The translations under genes were made by a program, and so were the position numbers. The notes below the pieces were generated by a model that saw nothing but the letters and a program-made list of their open reading frames with translations, was not told the DNA's origin and did not search any database. This document shows positions 7,309 through 15,292 of a DNA stretch of 19,446 bases, piece after piece (position 1 is the first letter of the stretch; the number at the start of each line of letters is the position of its first letter). Source of the DNA: an uncultured Clostridium sp. (GTDB taxonomy: Bacteria > Bacillota > Clostridia > Lachnospirales > Lachnospiraceae); the NCBI GenBank assembly GCA_947643685.1, contig CANRXD010000003.1, positions 1-19,446 of the forward strand. Reading direction: 5' to 3'.

Positions 7309-7965
7309 TTATGCCACGGCGACATACCCGTACATTACCATGTAATGGCAGAAGCTTCCACCCATGACGAACAGATGGAAAATTTCGTGGGAACCGAAAT
7401 TTTTATGTCTGGAGTTGAAAAGCGGAAGCTTCAGTGCATATATGATGCCGCCGGCCGTGTAGATAATGCCGCCGGCCAGGAGCCACCCAAAGGCACCCGG
7501 TGTCAGGGCACTTACAATTTGCCGGAAGGCGGTGACACAAATCCAGCCCATGGCAATGTAGATGGCGGAAGAGAACCACCTGGGACAATTGATCCACAGG
7601 GCGTTGACAAGGATTCCTGCTGCTGCGATTCCCCAGACAAGAGCCAGAAGGCGGTATCCATCCGGGTTTCCCAGAACGATCAGGCAAATGGGTGTGTAAG
7701 TCCCTGCAATGAGAATGAAAATCATCATATGATCAATTTTTCGGAGAAGCCTGTTGACCTGTTCCGAAATATCGAAGGTGTGATATACGGTACTTGCCGT
7801 GTACAGGAGAATCATGCTGACAATGAAAACGGCAAGAGCGGCCACATGAAGTCGGTCGGCATGGAAAGCGGCTTTTATAAGGAGAGGGGCAGCGGCCAGA
7901 ACAGCTAACACCATTCCAATAAAGTGAGTCAGGGCACTGCCGGGATCTTTTACATTTTGTTTCAT
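7309..7965 (-). CDS. Hemolysin III / PAQR-family membrane protein
   Basis: 218 aa with about seven membrane helices. It belongs to the HlyIII/YqfA family, related to PAQR receptors. Conserved residues are visible: an early H14 in ALTHFIG, the S-x-x-x-H motif in YTASTVYHTF, D78-H79 in KIDHMMIF, and the C-terminal pair in SHEIFHLFVMGGSFCHY. The His/Asp set is thought to bind a metal and suggests hydrolase activity. True haemolytic activity is not implied by the family name. On its own strand a GGAGG lies about 8 nt before the ATG. It is transcribed alone, convergent with the carboxypeptidase and divergent from the pseudouridine synthase. Confidence 0.9.
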   Translation of the reverse strand: MKQNVKDPGSALTHFIGMVLAVLAAAPLLIKAAFHADRLHVAALAVFIVSMILLYTASTVYHTFDISEQVNRLLRKIDHMMIFILIAGTYTPICLIVLGNPDGYRLLALVWGIAAAGILVNALWINCPRWFSSAIYIAMGWICVTAFRQIVSALTPGAFGWLLAGGIIYTAGGIIYALKLPLFNSRHKNFGSHEIFHLFVMGGSFCHYMVMYGYVAVA

Positions 7966-8093
7966 AATTTATACCTCCAGTCTGAATGGATATGCCTGTT
8001 TACGCGGGCATCATCATGCATGAAAGCCGATTAATCTGTGCTGTATGGTTTCTGTCCGGGACTTTCATGGAAAAGAAATAAAAACCTTTACAT

Positions 8094-8110
8094 GTAGTTT
8101 TTAAAACTAC
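8094..8110. promoter_or_regulatory. AT-rich palindrome in a divergent intergenic region
   Basis: GTAGTTTT and AAAACTAC flank a single central T, a perfect 8+8 inverted repeat. It lies in the 177+ nt gap between the minus-strand hlyIII-family gene and the plus-strand pseudouridine synthase. A TTTACA hexamer lies just upstream (8087-8092) and TATTAT just after (8112-8117), 19 bp apart. It could therefore be an operator within a promoter, but this is speculative. The rest of 7966-8142 shows nothing else clear. Confidence 0.35.
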
Positions 8111-8253
8111 TTATTATGTTTGAATATACTATAACACTTTGAATGAAATTATTCAAGGGTTTTTTTTCAGAAAGGAAAGCAGAAGCCTGGCCTTGTATCT
8201 TTTTGTCCGCTTACAGTAAAAAAGTGTATGGTCAGGCAGCTGCAAAAACGCTT

Positions 8254-8946
8254 ATGCTTCAGATATTATATGAGGACAGGGATATTATAGTGGCAGTTAA
8301 ACCGGCCGGGACAGAGTCCCAGTCGGCCAGACGGTTTGCGCCGGATATGGTCAGTGAAATAAAAAAACACCTGGTTATCAACAGGCTTTGCACACCGGGG
8401 AAGGAACCCTATGTGGCAGTTATCCACAGGCTGGACAAGCCGGTTTCCGGCATTATGGTCTATGGAAAGACGAAAAAAGCCGCTGCTGTTTTAAGCGGGC
8501 AGGTACAGAATGGGAAAATAGAGAAGATTTACGAGGCCGTAGTTTGTGGAAAACCTGTGGATAATGTGGATAACTTTGTGGATTACCTGAAGAAATCGGT
8601 GGATGGAAATTATTCACAGGTTGTGGAAAAGGGAATAAAAGATGCAAAACGGGCAGAATTATCCTATGAGGCTTTGGAAACGAAGCTGACAGAGGAGGGA
8701 GTTCTTACTCTGGTCAGAATTCGCCTGAAAACAGGGCGTCACCACCAGATCCGCGTTCAGTTCGCGGCCCATGGATTTCCTCTTTACGGGGATATAAAAT
8801 ATAACCCCGGCTTTGCCGGGAAAGAAGGCGGTCTGGCTCTCTGCGCCGTTTCTCTGGCCTTCGCCCATCCGGAGACAGGAAAACGGATGGAATTTACAAA
8901 GAAGCCCTCGGGAGGTATTTTTGAAAAATTTTACCAGGGCGAATAA
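8254..8946 (+). CDS. RluA-family 23S/tRNA-type pseudouridine synthase
   Basis: 230 aa from the chosen ATG. Isomerises uridine to pseudouridine in rRNA or tRNA. The catalytic Asp is D61 in the family signature HRLDKPVSG. Later RluA landmarks are present: IEKIYEAVV, TGRHHQIRVQFAAHG and LYGDIKY. There is no N-terminal S4 RNA-binding domain, as in the short RluA-type proteins. The frame is open to an ATG at 8143, but the extra 37 residues (MKLFKGFFSERKAEAW...) resemble no family N-terminus. Neither start has a good ribosome site, so the start is uncertain. The substrate uridine cannot be told from sequence. Confidence 0.85.
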   Translation: MLQILYEDRDIIVAVKPAGTESQSARRFAPDMVSEIKKHLVINRLCTPGKEPYVAVIHRLDKPVSGIMVYGKTKKAAAVLSGQVQNGKIEKIYEAVVCGKPVDNVDNFVDYLKKSVDGNYSQVVEKGIKDAKRAELSYEALETKLTEEGVLTLVRIRLKTGRHHQIRVQFAAHGFPLYGDIKYNPGFAGKEGGLALCAVSLAFAHPETGKRMEFTKKPSGGIFEKFYQGE

Positions 8947-8970
8947 TCGAAAAGAATCGGCCCATACTAT
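8941..8970 (+). promoter_or_regulatory. Sigma-E-like promoter of the YtvI-like gene
   Basis: GAATAAT at 8941-8947, which overlaps the preceding stop codon, then a 15-bp spacer and CATACTAT at 8963-8970. Each element differs at one position from the sigma-E consensus I recall. As I recall it, B. subtilis ytvI is a sporulation gene under sigma-E, which agrees. Confidence 0.55.
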
Positions 8971-9011
8971 CTGGTGTACAAAGGAAGTACAAATCAGAAA
9001 CGGGTGATTCC

Positions 9012-10088
9012 ATGGTTAAACCGCGCAGAAAACTGAAGAAGATTCTTTTTATATTGGGAATTACGGGGGCAGTCTACGGAGGATTCAAATATCTCCTGCC
9101 CCTTGTGATTCCTTTTTTGCTTGCCTATGGAGCTGCTTTATGGATGCGGCCGTCTGTGCGTTTTTTGGAACGGAAATTAAAATTCCGGTTCCGGAAAAAG
9201 GAATATCATCTGCCGGCAGCCCTTATCGGCGGTGCGGAGCTTTTTCTGGTTGGAGGATTTCTCTTTTTCCTTTTTTATTTTGGAAGCACCAGGCTTCTCT
9301 CCCAGGCGAGACTTTTTGCCGAACGCCTTCCACAATGGCTCTCCGGTCTTGATATCGCCCTTACAGGATTCTGCAAAAGCCTGGAACAGAAATTTGGTCT
9401 GCGGGACGGATACCTGGTGGAGCTTTCAAAAAGGCTGGTTTTTGGCCTCAGAGAGGCGGCAAGGCAGTCTACCATGCCTCTTTTAATGAATAATTCCATG
9501 CTGGTTTTAAAGGGACTGGTGAAGACCGTGATTTTTCTGGTGATCTTTTTTGTGGCAGTTCTGATGGTGCTGCAGGAGATGGATGAGATCAGGGAGAGAA
9601 AAAGCCGTTCCTTTTTCCACAGGGAATTTTCGCTCATCAGCCGGAGGCTGGTTTCAGTGGGAAATGCATGGTTAAGAACTCAGTTTATTATCATGGCTGT
9701 CACCTCCCTTCTTTGTATTCTGGGCTTCTTTTTAATAGGGAATCCCTATTCCATTCTTGTGGGAATCGGAATCGGGCTTTTAGATGCCCTTCCGGTATTC
9801 GGGACCGGCTCTGTGCTGATTCCGTGGGGAATTCTTCTTTTTGTCCGCCGTCAGTGGGGGAAGGGGGCTGTGGTTCTGGCTCTTTATGCAGTCTGCTATC
9901 TGGTGAGACAATTTTTAGAGGCCAGAATCATGGGAAATCAGGTAGGGCTTTCTGCACTGGAAACTTTGATGTCCATGTATGTGGGACTTGAGCTTTTCGG
10001 TGTGGCGGGATTTCTTCTGGGGCCCATCGGTCTCCTTCTCATTGAAGATTTGCTTTCCATGTACTGGGAGCAGGAACAGCAGCAGTAA
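9012..10088 (+). CDS. ytvI: YtvI-like sporulation integral membrane protein (AI-2E transporter family fold)
   Basis: 358 aa, seven or eight membrane helices. The AI-2E/PerM-type fold is evident: an N-terminal helix pair (about 11-45), a further helix (70-92), a long amphipathic extracytoplasmic stretch (95-160), a helix at about 165-190, and a C-terminal bundle with the family motif IGLLDALPVFGTG around 255-268 and GPIGLLLIEDL near the end. Clostridial proteins of this size are named YtvI and are linked to sporulation; the transported substrate is unknown. The ribosome site is weak (GGGTG). The sigma-E-like promoter immediately upstream supports the sporulation reading. Confidence 0.78.
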   Translation: MVKPRRKLKKILFILGITGAVYGGFKYLLPLVIPFLLAYGAALWMRPSVRFLERKLKFRFRKKEYHLPAALIGGAELFLVGGFLFFLFYFGSTRLLSQARLFAERLPQWLSGLDIALTGFCKSLEQKFGLRDGYLVELSKRLVFGLREAARQSTMPLLMNNSMLVLKGLVKTVIFLVIFFVAVLMVLQEMDEIRERKSRSFFHREFSLISRRLVSVGNAWLRTQFIIMAVTSLLCILGFFLIGNPYSILVGIGIGLLDALPVFGTGSVLIPWGILLFVRRQWGKGAVVLALYAVCYLVRQFLEARIMGNQVGLSALETLMSMYVGLELFGVAGFLLGPIGLLLIEDLLSMYWEQEQQQ

Positions 10089-10092
10089 CCCG

Positions 10093-10121
10093 TTGACTTC
10101 CGAAAGAGAGGGTATTAAAAT
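10093..10121 (+). promoter_or_regulatory. Sigma-A promoter of the EamA transporter gene
   Basis: TTGACT at 10093-10098, a 17-bp spacer and TAAAAT at 10116-10121. It leaves a leader of about 32 nt before the ATG at 10160. Confidence 0.7.
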
Positions 10122-10159
10122 AAGTGTGTTGAATTTCAAAAGAGAAAGCCGGAGAATGT

Positions 10160-11017
10160 ATGAAAGCAAAAATAATTCTGATGCTGGGAGTATTTTTCTG
10201 CTCCCTGTCATCGTCCTTTGTGAAACTGATGAATGCGCCAAGCTGTGTGTCCGCCACATACCGGCTGGGATGGACGGTGCTTCTTTTAACGCCAATGGTG
10301 TTTGGAAGCGGTAAAAGACGTAAAGAGCTGTTCTCTTTAAAGAAACAGGACCTGGGATTTTGCATGCTGTCAGGAATTTTTCTGGCGCTGCACTTTTTTA
10401 CCTGGTTTGAGTCTTTAAGCCATACTTCTGTATCCAGTTCCACAGTTCTGGTGAATACGGAGGTCGGTTTTGCCGCCTTTGGATACGTTCTGCTTTTTGG
10501 GAAAAAGCTGAAAAAAACAGAGCTTTCGGCCATTGCCGTCGCCTTTGCAGGAAGCGTTATCATCGCCACCGCGGATAATGGAGGCGGAAGCGGCGCTCTC
10601 TGGGGAGATGTGCTGGCGCTGGCGGCGGCAGTCTTTTCCGCATGCTATACACTGATCGGGACCAGAGAACGGAGCCGTATCAGTACCATGGTCTATACAT
10701 ATGTGCTGTACTGGGGAAGTTTCCTGGCCCTTTTGGCTCTGGACTTCAAAACCGGAACCAGGCTGTTTGGATATGAACCCGTCAACTGGGTTATGAGCTT
10801 TTTGCTGGCAGTCTTCTGTACTCTTTTAGGACACAGCGTATTTAGCTGGTGCTTAAAGTATTTAACACCTACCTATGTAAGTACTGTTAAACTGGCGGGG
10901 CCTGTGTTTGCGTCTGTCATAGCAGTCTTCCTGTTTGGGGAAATCCCGGGTCTTATGCAGCTTCTGGGGGCTGTGGTTGTTCTGTCCGGTGTATATCTGT
11001 ATGCGAAGAGCTCATAG
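10160..11017 (+). CDS. EamA-domain (DMT superfamily) transporter
   Basis: 285 aa with about ten membrane helices arranged as two EamA repeats (about 3-138 and 147-282). It is probably a metabolite or amino-acid exporter, but the substrate cannot be deduced. The second repeat ends with the typical Pro-containing segment STVKLAGPVFASVIAVFLFGE and a final helix, GAVVVLSGVYLY. Charged loop residues (KRRKE, KKLKK, RERSR) follow the positive-inside rule. GGAGA lies 5 nt upstream of the ATG. It precedes the GntR regulator by 53 nt with no terminator visible, so the two may be co-transcribed. Confidence 0.85.
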   Translation: MKAKIILMLGVFFCSLSSSFVKLMNAPSCVSATYRLGWTVLLLTPMVFGSGKRRKELFSLKKQDLGFCMLSGIFLALHFFTWFESLSHTSVSSSTVLVNTEVGFAAFGYVLLFGKKLKKTELSAIAVAFAGSVIIATADNGGGSGALWGDVLALAAAVFSACYTLIGTRERSRISTMVYTYVLYWGSFLALLALDFKTGTRLFGYEPVNWVMSFLLAVFCTLLGHSVFSWCLKYLTPTYVSTVKLAGPVFASVIAVFLFGEIPGLMQLLGAVVVLSGVYLYAKSS

Positions 11018-11070
11018 AAAACGGGAGTGGAAGATGCGAAGCGCTGTGTTTTTATAGAAAAGGAGTATGC

Positions 11071-11778
11071 ATGTATCAATTTGAAAAAATGGACCGGAAG
11101 CTTTTGGGCTCCCGGGTGGAGGACGCGCTGATGAATTTCATCCTCACGGAGCCGGTGGCGGTGGGACAGCGGATTCCCAACGAATTTGAGCTGGCGGAGC
11201 GGTTCGGTGTGGGAAGGAGTACCGTAAGAGAGGCTGTGAAGGGCCTGGTATCCAAGGGCGTTTTAGAGGTGCGGAGAGGCTCGGGAACTTATGTTGTGAG
11301 TACGAGTTCAATGGAAGATGATCCCTTAGGGCTTTCCAGATTCCAGGATAAGTATAAACTGGCGCTGGAATTATTTGAAGTGCGGCTGATGCTGGAGCCG
11401 GAGATTGCTTCTCTGGCCTGTGAGTTCGCGACGGAGGAAGAAAAGGAGCAGTTAAAGAACCTTTGTGATGAGGTGGAGCAGTTGTATATGGATGGTAAAA
11501 ACCATATTAAAAAAGACATTGAGTTTCACACCTGTATTGCCAGGTGCAGTAAAAACCGGGTGGTGGAGATTCTGATTCCATTAATCAATTCGGCGGTGAC
11601 CACTTTCGCCAATCTTACCCACAGGCTTTTAATGCAGGAAACCATTGACACCCACCGGGCCATTACGGATGCGATTCTGAACGGCGATTCCGTCGGCGCC
11701 CGCTGTGCCATGATTATGCATCTGACTTATAATCGTCAGATGCTTATGAGGGTGGGGGCAGAGGAATTGTGCAAATGA
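11071..11778 (+). CDS. FadR-subfamily GntR transcriptional regulator
   Basis: 235 aa. The N-terminal winged helix-turn-helix is at about 10-75 (ELAERFGVGRSTVREAVKGL, then the wing RRGSGTYV). The C-terminal FCD effector domain is at about 95-225. The FCD metal ligands are visible as D149, H153, H195 and H217, so it probably senses a small organic acid through a bound metal. AGGAG lies 5 nt before the ATG. It precedes a gluconate-permease gene and an IlvD/Edd dehydratase, and a near-perfect palindrome lies just after the promoter of those genes; the simplest reading is a local repressor of sugar-acid use. The ligand is inferred from the neighbours only. Confidence 0.9.
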   Translation: MYQFEKMDRKLLGSRVEDALMNFILTEPVAVGQRIPNEFELAERFGVGRSTVREAVKGLVSKGVLEVRRGSGTYVVSTSSMEDDPLGLSRFQDKYKLALELFEVRLMLEPEIASLACEFATEEEKEQLKNLCDEVEQLYMDGKNHIKKDIEFHTCIARCSKNRVVEILIPLINSAVTTFANLTHRLLMQETIDTHRAITDAILNGDSVGARCAMIMHLTYNRQMLMRVGAEELCK

Positions 11779-11782
11779 TACG

Positions 11783-11822
11783 AAAAAGGCAGGACTTTTC
11801 CACAGAGTCCTTCTTTTTTTTG
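11783..11822 (+). terminator. Intrinsic terminator of the GntR regulator gene
   Basis: AGGACT (11791-11796) pairs with AGTCCT (11806-11811). The stem is extended weakly by flanking A and T residues, then comes a long T-run to 11821. It separates the regulator from the following promoter. Confidence 0.8.
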
Positions 11823-11860
11823 TGCGAAACATAGAAAAATCGGCAAATACATATGATGTA

Positions 11861-11889
11861 TTGACAAAAATAACCAAAGAATGTAGAAT
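11861..11889 (+). promoter_or_regulatory. Sigma-A promoter of the gluconate permease / dehydratase operon
   Basis: Perfect TTGACA at 11861-11866, a 17-bp spacer and TAGAAT at 11884-11889. The predicted start is near 11896, about 92 nt upstream of the permease ATG. Confidence 0.85.
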
Positions 11890-11898
11890 TAAACCAAG

Positions 11899-11922
11899 AT
11901 AACATAAGACGTCAGATGTTAT
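11899..11922. promoter_or_regulatory. Probable GntR-family operator
   Basis: A 24-bp palindrome: ATAACAT and ATGTTAT at the ends, GACGTC in the centre, with only the two bases on each side of the core breaking the symmetry. It begins about 3 nt after the predicted transcription start, the position expected for repression. The adjacent FadR-type regulator is the natural candidate to bind it. Confidence 0.7.
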
Positions 11923-11987
11923 AAAGGAAAAATAAGGGAATAGTAGTTGAGAAGTAAGGGAATGCTATATGCAGGAGGTATGTTCGT

Positions 11988-13344
11988 ATGGTTGGTGAAA
12001 CAGTTGCTTTAAATCCGGGCAGGCTTGTTTTTGCTGCTCTCGTTGGTCTTGCGCTCTTATTGGCGCTGATTATTAAGTTTAAGATCCAGGCAATGGTGTC
12101 CATTTTAATCGGTGCCATTACCATAGGTCTTTTGGCAGGAATGCCCTTCGAAAATATTGTCACAGCTGTAAATGACGGAATTGGGAACACATTAAAGGGA
12201 ATCGCGCTGCTGGTGGGACTTGGTTCCATGTTCGGCGCCATTCTGGAGGTTTCCGGCGGCGCCCAGACGCTGGCGGTTTCCATGGTAAAATGGTTCGGAG
12301 ATAAAAAGGCGGCCTGGGCTCTGGGAATCACCGGCCTTGTAATTGCCATGCCGGTGTTCTTTGACGCGGGGCTTATCATTTTGATTCCTCTTGCGTTCTC
12401 TCTTGCAAAAAGAACAAAACGTTCCTCTCTGTTTTATGTGATACCGCTTCTGGCGGGTCTGGCGGTCGGCCACGCATTTATTCGCCCACGCCCGGTCCTG
12501 TTCTGGTGGCCACCATGCTGAATGTGGAGCTGGGCTGGGTGATTCTTGTGGGAATTGCCTGCGGCGTGTTTGCCATGATTGTGGCAGGTCCCGTGTGGGG
12601 CTCCATCTGCGGCTCTAAATTTGATGTTCCGGTTCCGGACCACGTGGCGGAGCAGGAAGACTTTGATGAGTCTAAGCTTCCTAAATTCGGGACCATCGTA
12701 GCCATTATTATGATTCCTCTGGTACTTATTATTCTGGACTCTCTGGCAGGTGTGGTTCCGGCCCTTTCGGGAATGCAGGCAATTTCGGATTCTTGGGAGA
12801 ACCTTTTGTGGCCCTTCTGATTGCTACTGTTGCAGCCATGCTGATTCTGGGAATCGGTCATGGATATAATACAGAAGAGCTGGAAAAGATCATGACAAAG
12901 TCCCTGGAACCCACGGGTCTTATTCTTTTAGTGACAGCCTGCGGCGGTGTGCTTCGTTACATGCTCCAGTATTCCGGTCTTGGTGATGTGATCGGTGAGG
13001 CGGTTTCCTCGGCAAACCTTCCTATTGTGGTGGTGGCTTTCATTGTAGCCGCTCTGGTGAGAATCTGCGTGGGTTCCGCAACCGTAGCCATGACCATGGC
13101 AGCAGGAATCATTGCAGCTATGCCGGAGATCGCATCCCTTTCTCCATTATATCTGGCGTGCACTACGGCAGCGGTGGCCGGAGGCGCTACTGTCTGCTCC
13201 CATTTCAACGACTCTGGATTCTGGCTGGTGAAGTCTCTGGTGGGAATGGATGAAAAGACCACATTGAAGACATGGACCATCATGGAGACTCTTGTGGGCG
13301 GCACTGGCTTTGTTGTGGCACTGATAATCTCATTCTTTGCATAA
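11988..13344 (+). pseudogene. Gluconate:H+ symporter (GntP family), disrupted by two frameshifts
   Basis: Three overlapping frames (11988-12521, 12506-12820, 12793-13344) read as one continuous GntP permease of about 452 aa, the family's usual length. The first break is at about 12483: reading on gives HAFIRPRPV, while adding one C restores the expected HAFIPPTPGPVLVATML. The second is at about 12790: adding one T to GATTCTTGG restores DFLGEPFVALL. Both are single-base deletions, neither in a long homopolymer. Family features include FDAGLIILIPLAF in the first part and the C-terminal CVGSATVAMTMAAGI and ATVCSHFNDSGFW. AGGAGG lies 9 nt before the ATG at 11988. Either the gene is inactive in this strain or the assembly has errors here; other genes in the window are intact. 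Confidence 0.85.
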
Positions 13345-13351
13345 AATCTGT

Positions 13352-13373
13352 GTCCGGTCAGAAAAAGCCGGAC
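13352..13373 (+). repeat. Intercistronic stem-loop between permease and dehydratase
   Basis: GTCCGG (13352-13357) pairs with CCGGAC (13368-13373) around a 10-nt A-rich loop. No T-run follows, so it is more likely an mRNA-stabilising or processing hairpin than a terminator. Confidence 0.5.
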
Positions 13374-13398
13374 CATCAGCGAAAGGAAGGTATTAATT

Positions 13399-15144
13399 AT
13401 GGAACTTAGAAGTCAGGAAATGAGAAAGCTGGCTCCGGAACTGGACCCCTTAAGAATCGGAACCGGCTGGAAACCGGAGGATCTGGAAAAGCCACAGGTG
13501 ATGATTGAGAGTACCTTTGGCGACAGCCATCCGGGCAGCGGACATCTGGATATTCTTGTGGAAGAGGTACGGAAGGGAATTGAAGAGGCTGGCGGCCATG
13601 GAGCCAGATATTTCTGTACCGATATCTGTGACGGTGAAAGCCAGGGAACGGACGGAATCAATTACAGTCTGGCGAGCCGTGAGATGATTGCCAATATGAT
13701 TGAAATTCATGCCAACGCCACCCCCTTTGACGCAGGCGTCTATCTGGCAAGCTGTGACAAAGGGCTTCCCGGCAATCTCATGGGACTGGCCAGGGCAGAT
13801 GTGCCTTCCATTGTGGTTCCCGGCGGCACCATGAACGCAGGTCCCGAAATGCTGACCTTAGAGCAGCTTGGCATGTACAGTGCCAGATTTCAGAGAGGCG
13901 AGATTGATGAGGAGAAATTAAACTGGGCCAAATGCAACGCATGTCCCAGCTGCGGTGCCTGCTCCTTTATCGGAACCGCTTCCACCATGCAGATCATGTC
14001 AGAAGCCCTGGGGCTGGCCCTTCCGGGAAGCGCTCTGATGCCGGCCACAAGCCCTGATCTTCTTTCTTTTGCAAGAGAAGCAGGAAGAAAGTCTGTGGAG
14101 CTTGCGGAGACTCCGGGAATGCGCCCCAGTGAAATCGTAACATTAAAGAGCTTTGAAAATGCCATTCTGGTCCATGCGGCTGTTTCCGGCAGCACCAACT
14201 GTCTCCTTCACCTTCCGGCCATTGCCCATGAATTCGGGATAGAGATTACCGGAGATACGTTTGACAGAATCCATCGGGGGGCCCGCTATCTTCTTGATGT
14301 CCGCCCCGCGGGACGGTGGCCTGCGGAGGTCTTCTACTATGCGGGCGGTGTTCCGGCAATCATGGAGGAAATTAAGCCCTATCTTCATCTGGATGTGATG
14401 ACGGTCACAGGGAAGACTCTGGGAGAAAATCTGGAGGAGCTTAAGAAAAACGGATTCTATGAGCGCTGTGAGAAGTGGCTGCGGGAATTCAACGAAAGAT
14501 ACGGTGTGTCCCTTACAAAAGAAGATATCATTCGTCCTTATGATAAAGCCCTCGGAGTGGACGGGAGCATTGCCATTCTCCGGGGAAATCTGGCTCCGGA
14601 GGGAGCTGTGATTAAACATACTGCCTGCCCGAAGGAAATGTTTAAGGCCATTCTGCGAGCCAGACCCTTTGACAGCGAGGAAGAGTGTCTGGATGCTGTG
14701 TTAAAGCACAAAGTACAGAAAGGCGACGCGGTATTTATCCGCTATGAAGGGCCCAAGGGAAGCGGGATGCCGGAGATGTTTTATACCTCTGAGGCTATCA
14801 GCAGCGATAAGGAGTTGGGAAAAAGCATTGCCCTGATTACAGACGGAAGATTTTCCGGCGCGTCCACAGGCCCTGTGATCGGCCACTGCAGCCCGGAGGC
14901 CGTGGACGGCGGCCCCATTGCTCTGGTGGAAGAGGGAGACCTGATTGAGATTGATGTGATGGAGAGAAAGCTTAACATCATCGGTGTCAACGGAGAGAAA
15001 AAAACACCGGAAGAAATTGATGCCATCCTGGCGGAACGTAAGAAGAACTGGAAGCCCAGGGAGAAGAAGTACAAAAAAGGTGTGCTGAGATTGTTCAGCG
15101 AGCATGCCGTAAGTCCCATGAAGGGCGCATATCTGGATTATTAA
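13399..15144 (+). CDS. IlvD/Edd-family dehydratase, probably acting on a sugar acid
   Basis: 581 aa. Dehydratase of the dihydroxy-acid / phosphogluconate / aldonate family, which removes water using an Fe-S cluster and Mg2+. Cluster cysteine C119 (ASCDKGLPG, with D120 and K121) and C188 (ACPSCGACSFIGTASTM) are in place, and CDG at 77-79 supplies a Mg ligand. GRFSGAS in the C-terminal domain carries the likely base serine. The usual first cysteine (motif NPCNxHL) is replaced by DSHPGSGHL with S47. Extra cysteines C179, C182 and C185 precede C188. Next to a GntR regulator and a gluconate permease, an aldonate is a likelier substrate than a valine/isoleucine precursor. AAAGGAAGG precedes the ATG. 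The name ilvD would be unsafe. Confidence 0.82.
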   Translation: MELRSQEMRKLAPELDPLRIGTGWKPEDLEKPQVMIESTFGDSHPGSGHLDILVEEVRKGIEEAGGHGARYFCTDICDGESQGTDGINYSLASREMIANMIEIHANATPFDAGVYLASCDKGLPGNLMGLARADVPSIVVPGGTMNAGPEMLTLEQLGMYSARFQRGEIDEEKLNWAKCNACPSCGACSFIGTASTMQIMSEALGLALPGSALMPATSPDLLSFAREAGRKSVELAETPGMRPSEIVTLKSFENAILVHAAVSGSTNCLLHLPAIAHEFGIEITGDTFDRIHRGARYLLDVRPAGRWPAEVFYYAGGVPAIMEEIKPYLHLDVMTVTGKTLGENLEELKKNGFYERCEKWLREFNERYGVSLTKEDIIRPYDKALGVDGSIAILRGNLAPEGAVIKHTACPKEMFKAILRARPFDSEEECLDAVLKHKVQKGDAVFIRYEGPKGSGMPEMFYTSEAISSDKELGKSIALITDGRFSGASTGPVIGHCSPEAVDGGPIALVEEGDLIEIDVMERKLNIIGVNGEKKTPEEIDAILAERKKNWKPREKKYKKGVLRLFSEHAVSPMKGAYLDY

Positions 15145-15171
15145 AACGAATGTAACCGTGAAACCCTGCAT

Positions 15172-15200
15172 CTTCTTGCCCGCGTATTGCGGATAAGAAG
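15172..15200 (+). repeat. Stem-loop after the dehydratase gene
   Basis: CTTCTT..CCGC pairs with GCGG..AAGAAG around a 5-nt loop, with one G-U pair and one mismatch. No T-run follows. It may be a processing or stability hairpin. Confidence 0.5.
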
Positions 15201-15226
15201 CACGCGGTGTCCGACTTATGAAGGTT

Positions 15227-15277
15227 CCGGGTAAAAAATGCTTATGAAAACAAGTTTTCAGCGCCTTTTTTACCCGG
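15227..15277. terminator. Bidirectional terminator-like inverted repeat
   Basis: The 12-bp arms CCGGGTAAAAAA (15227-15238) and TTTTTTACCCGG (15266-15277) are perfectly complementary. A smaller GAAAA/TTTTC stem can form in the loop. It lies between the plus-strand dehydratase and the minus-strand NusG-II gene, with a T-tract inside the 3' arm in either direction. It plausibly terminates both. Confidence 0.7.
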
Positions 15278-15292
15278 ACTTTTATATGAAAG

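Noticed and set aside
7345..7908. 187-codon plus-strand frame opposite the hemolysin III-family gene
   Set aside because: It is antisense to a clear membrane-protein gene and has no ribosome site or family resemblance.
11912..12379. 155-codon minus-strand frame opposite the permease
   Set aside because: It is an antisense shadow of a GntP gene with low-quality amino-acid composition.
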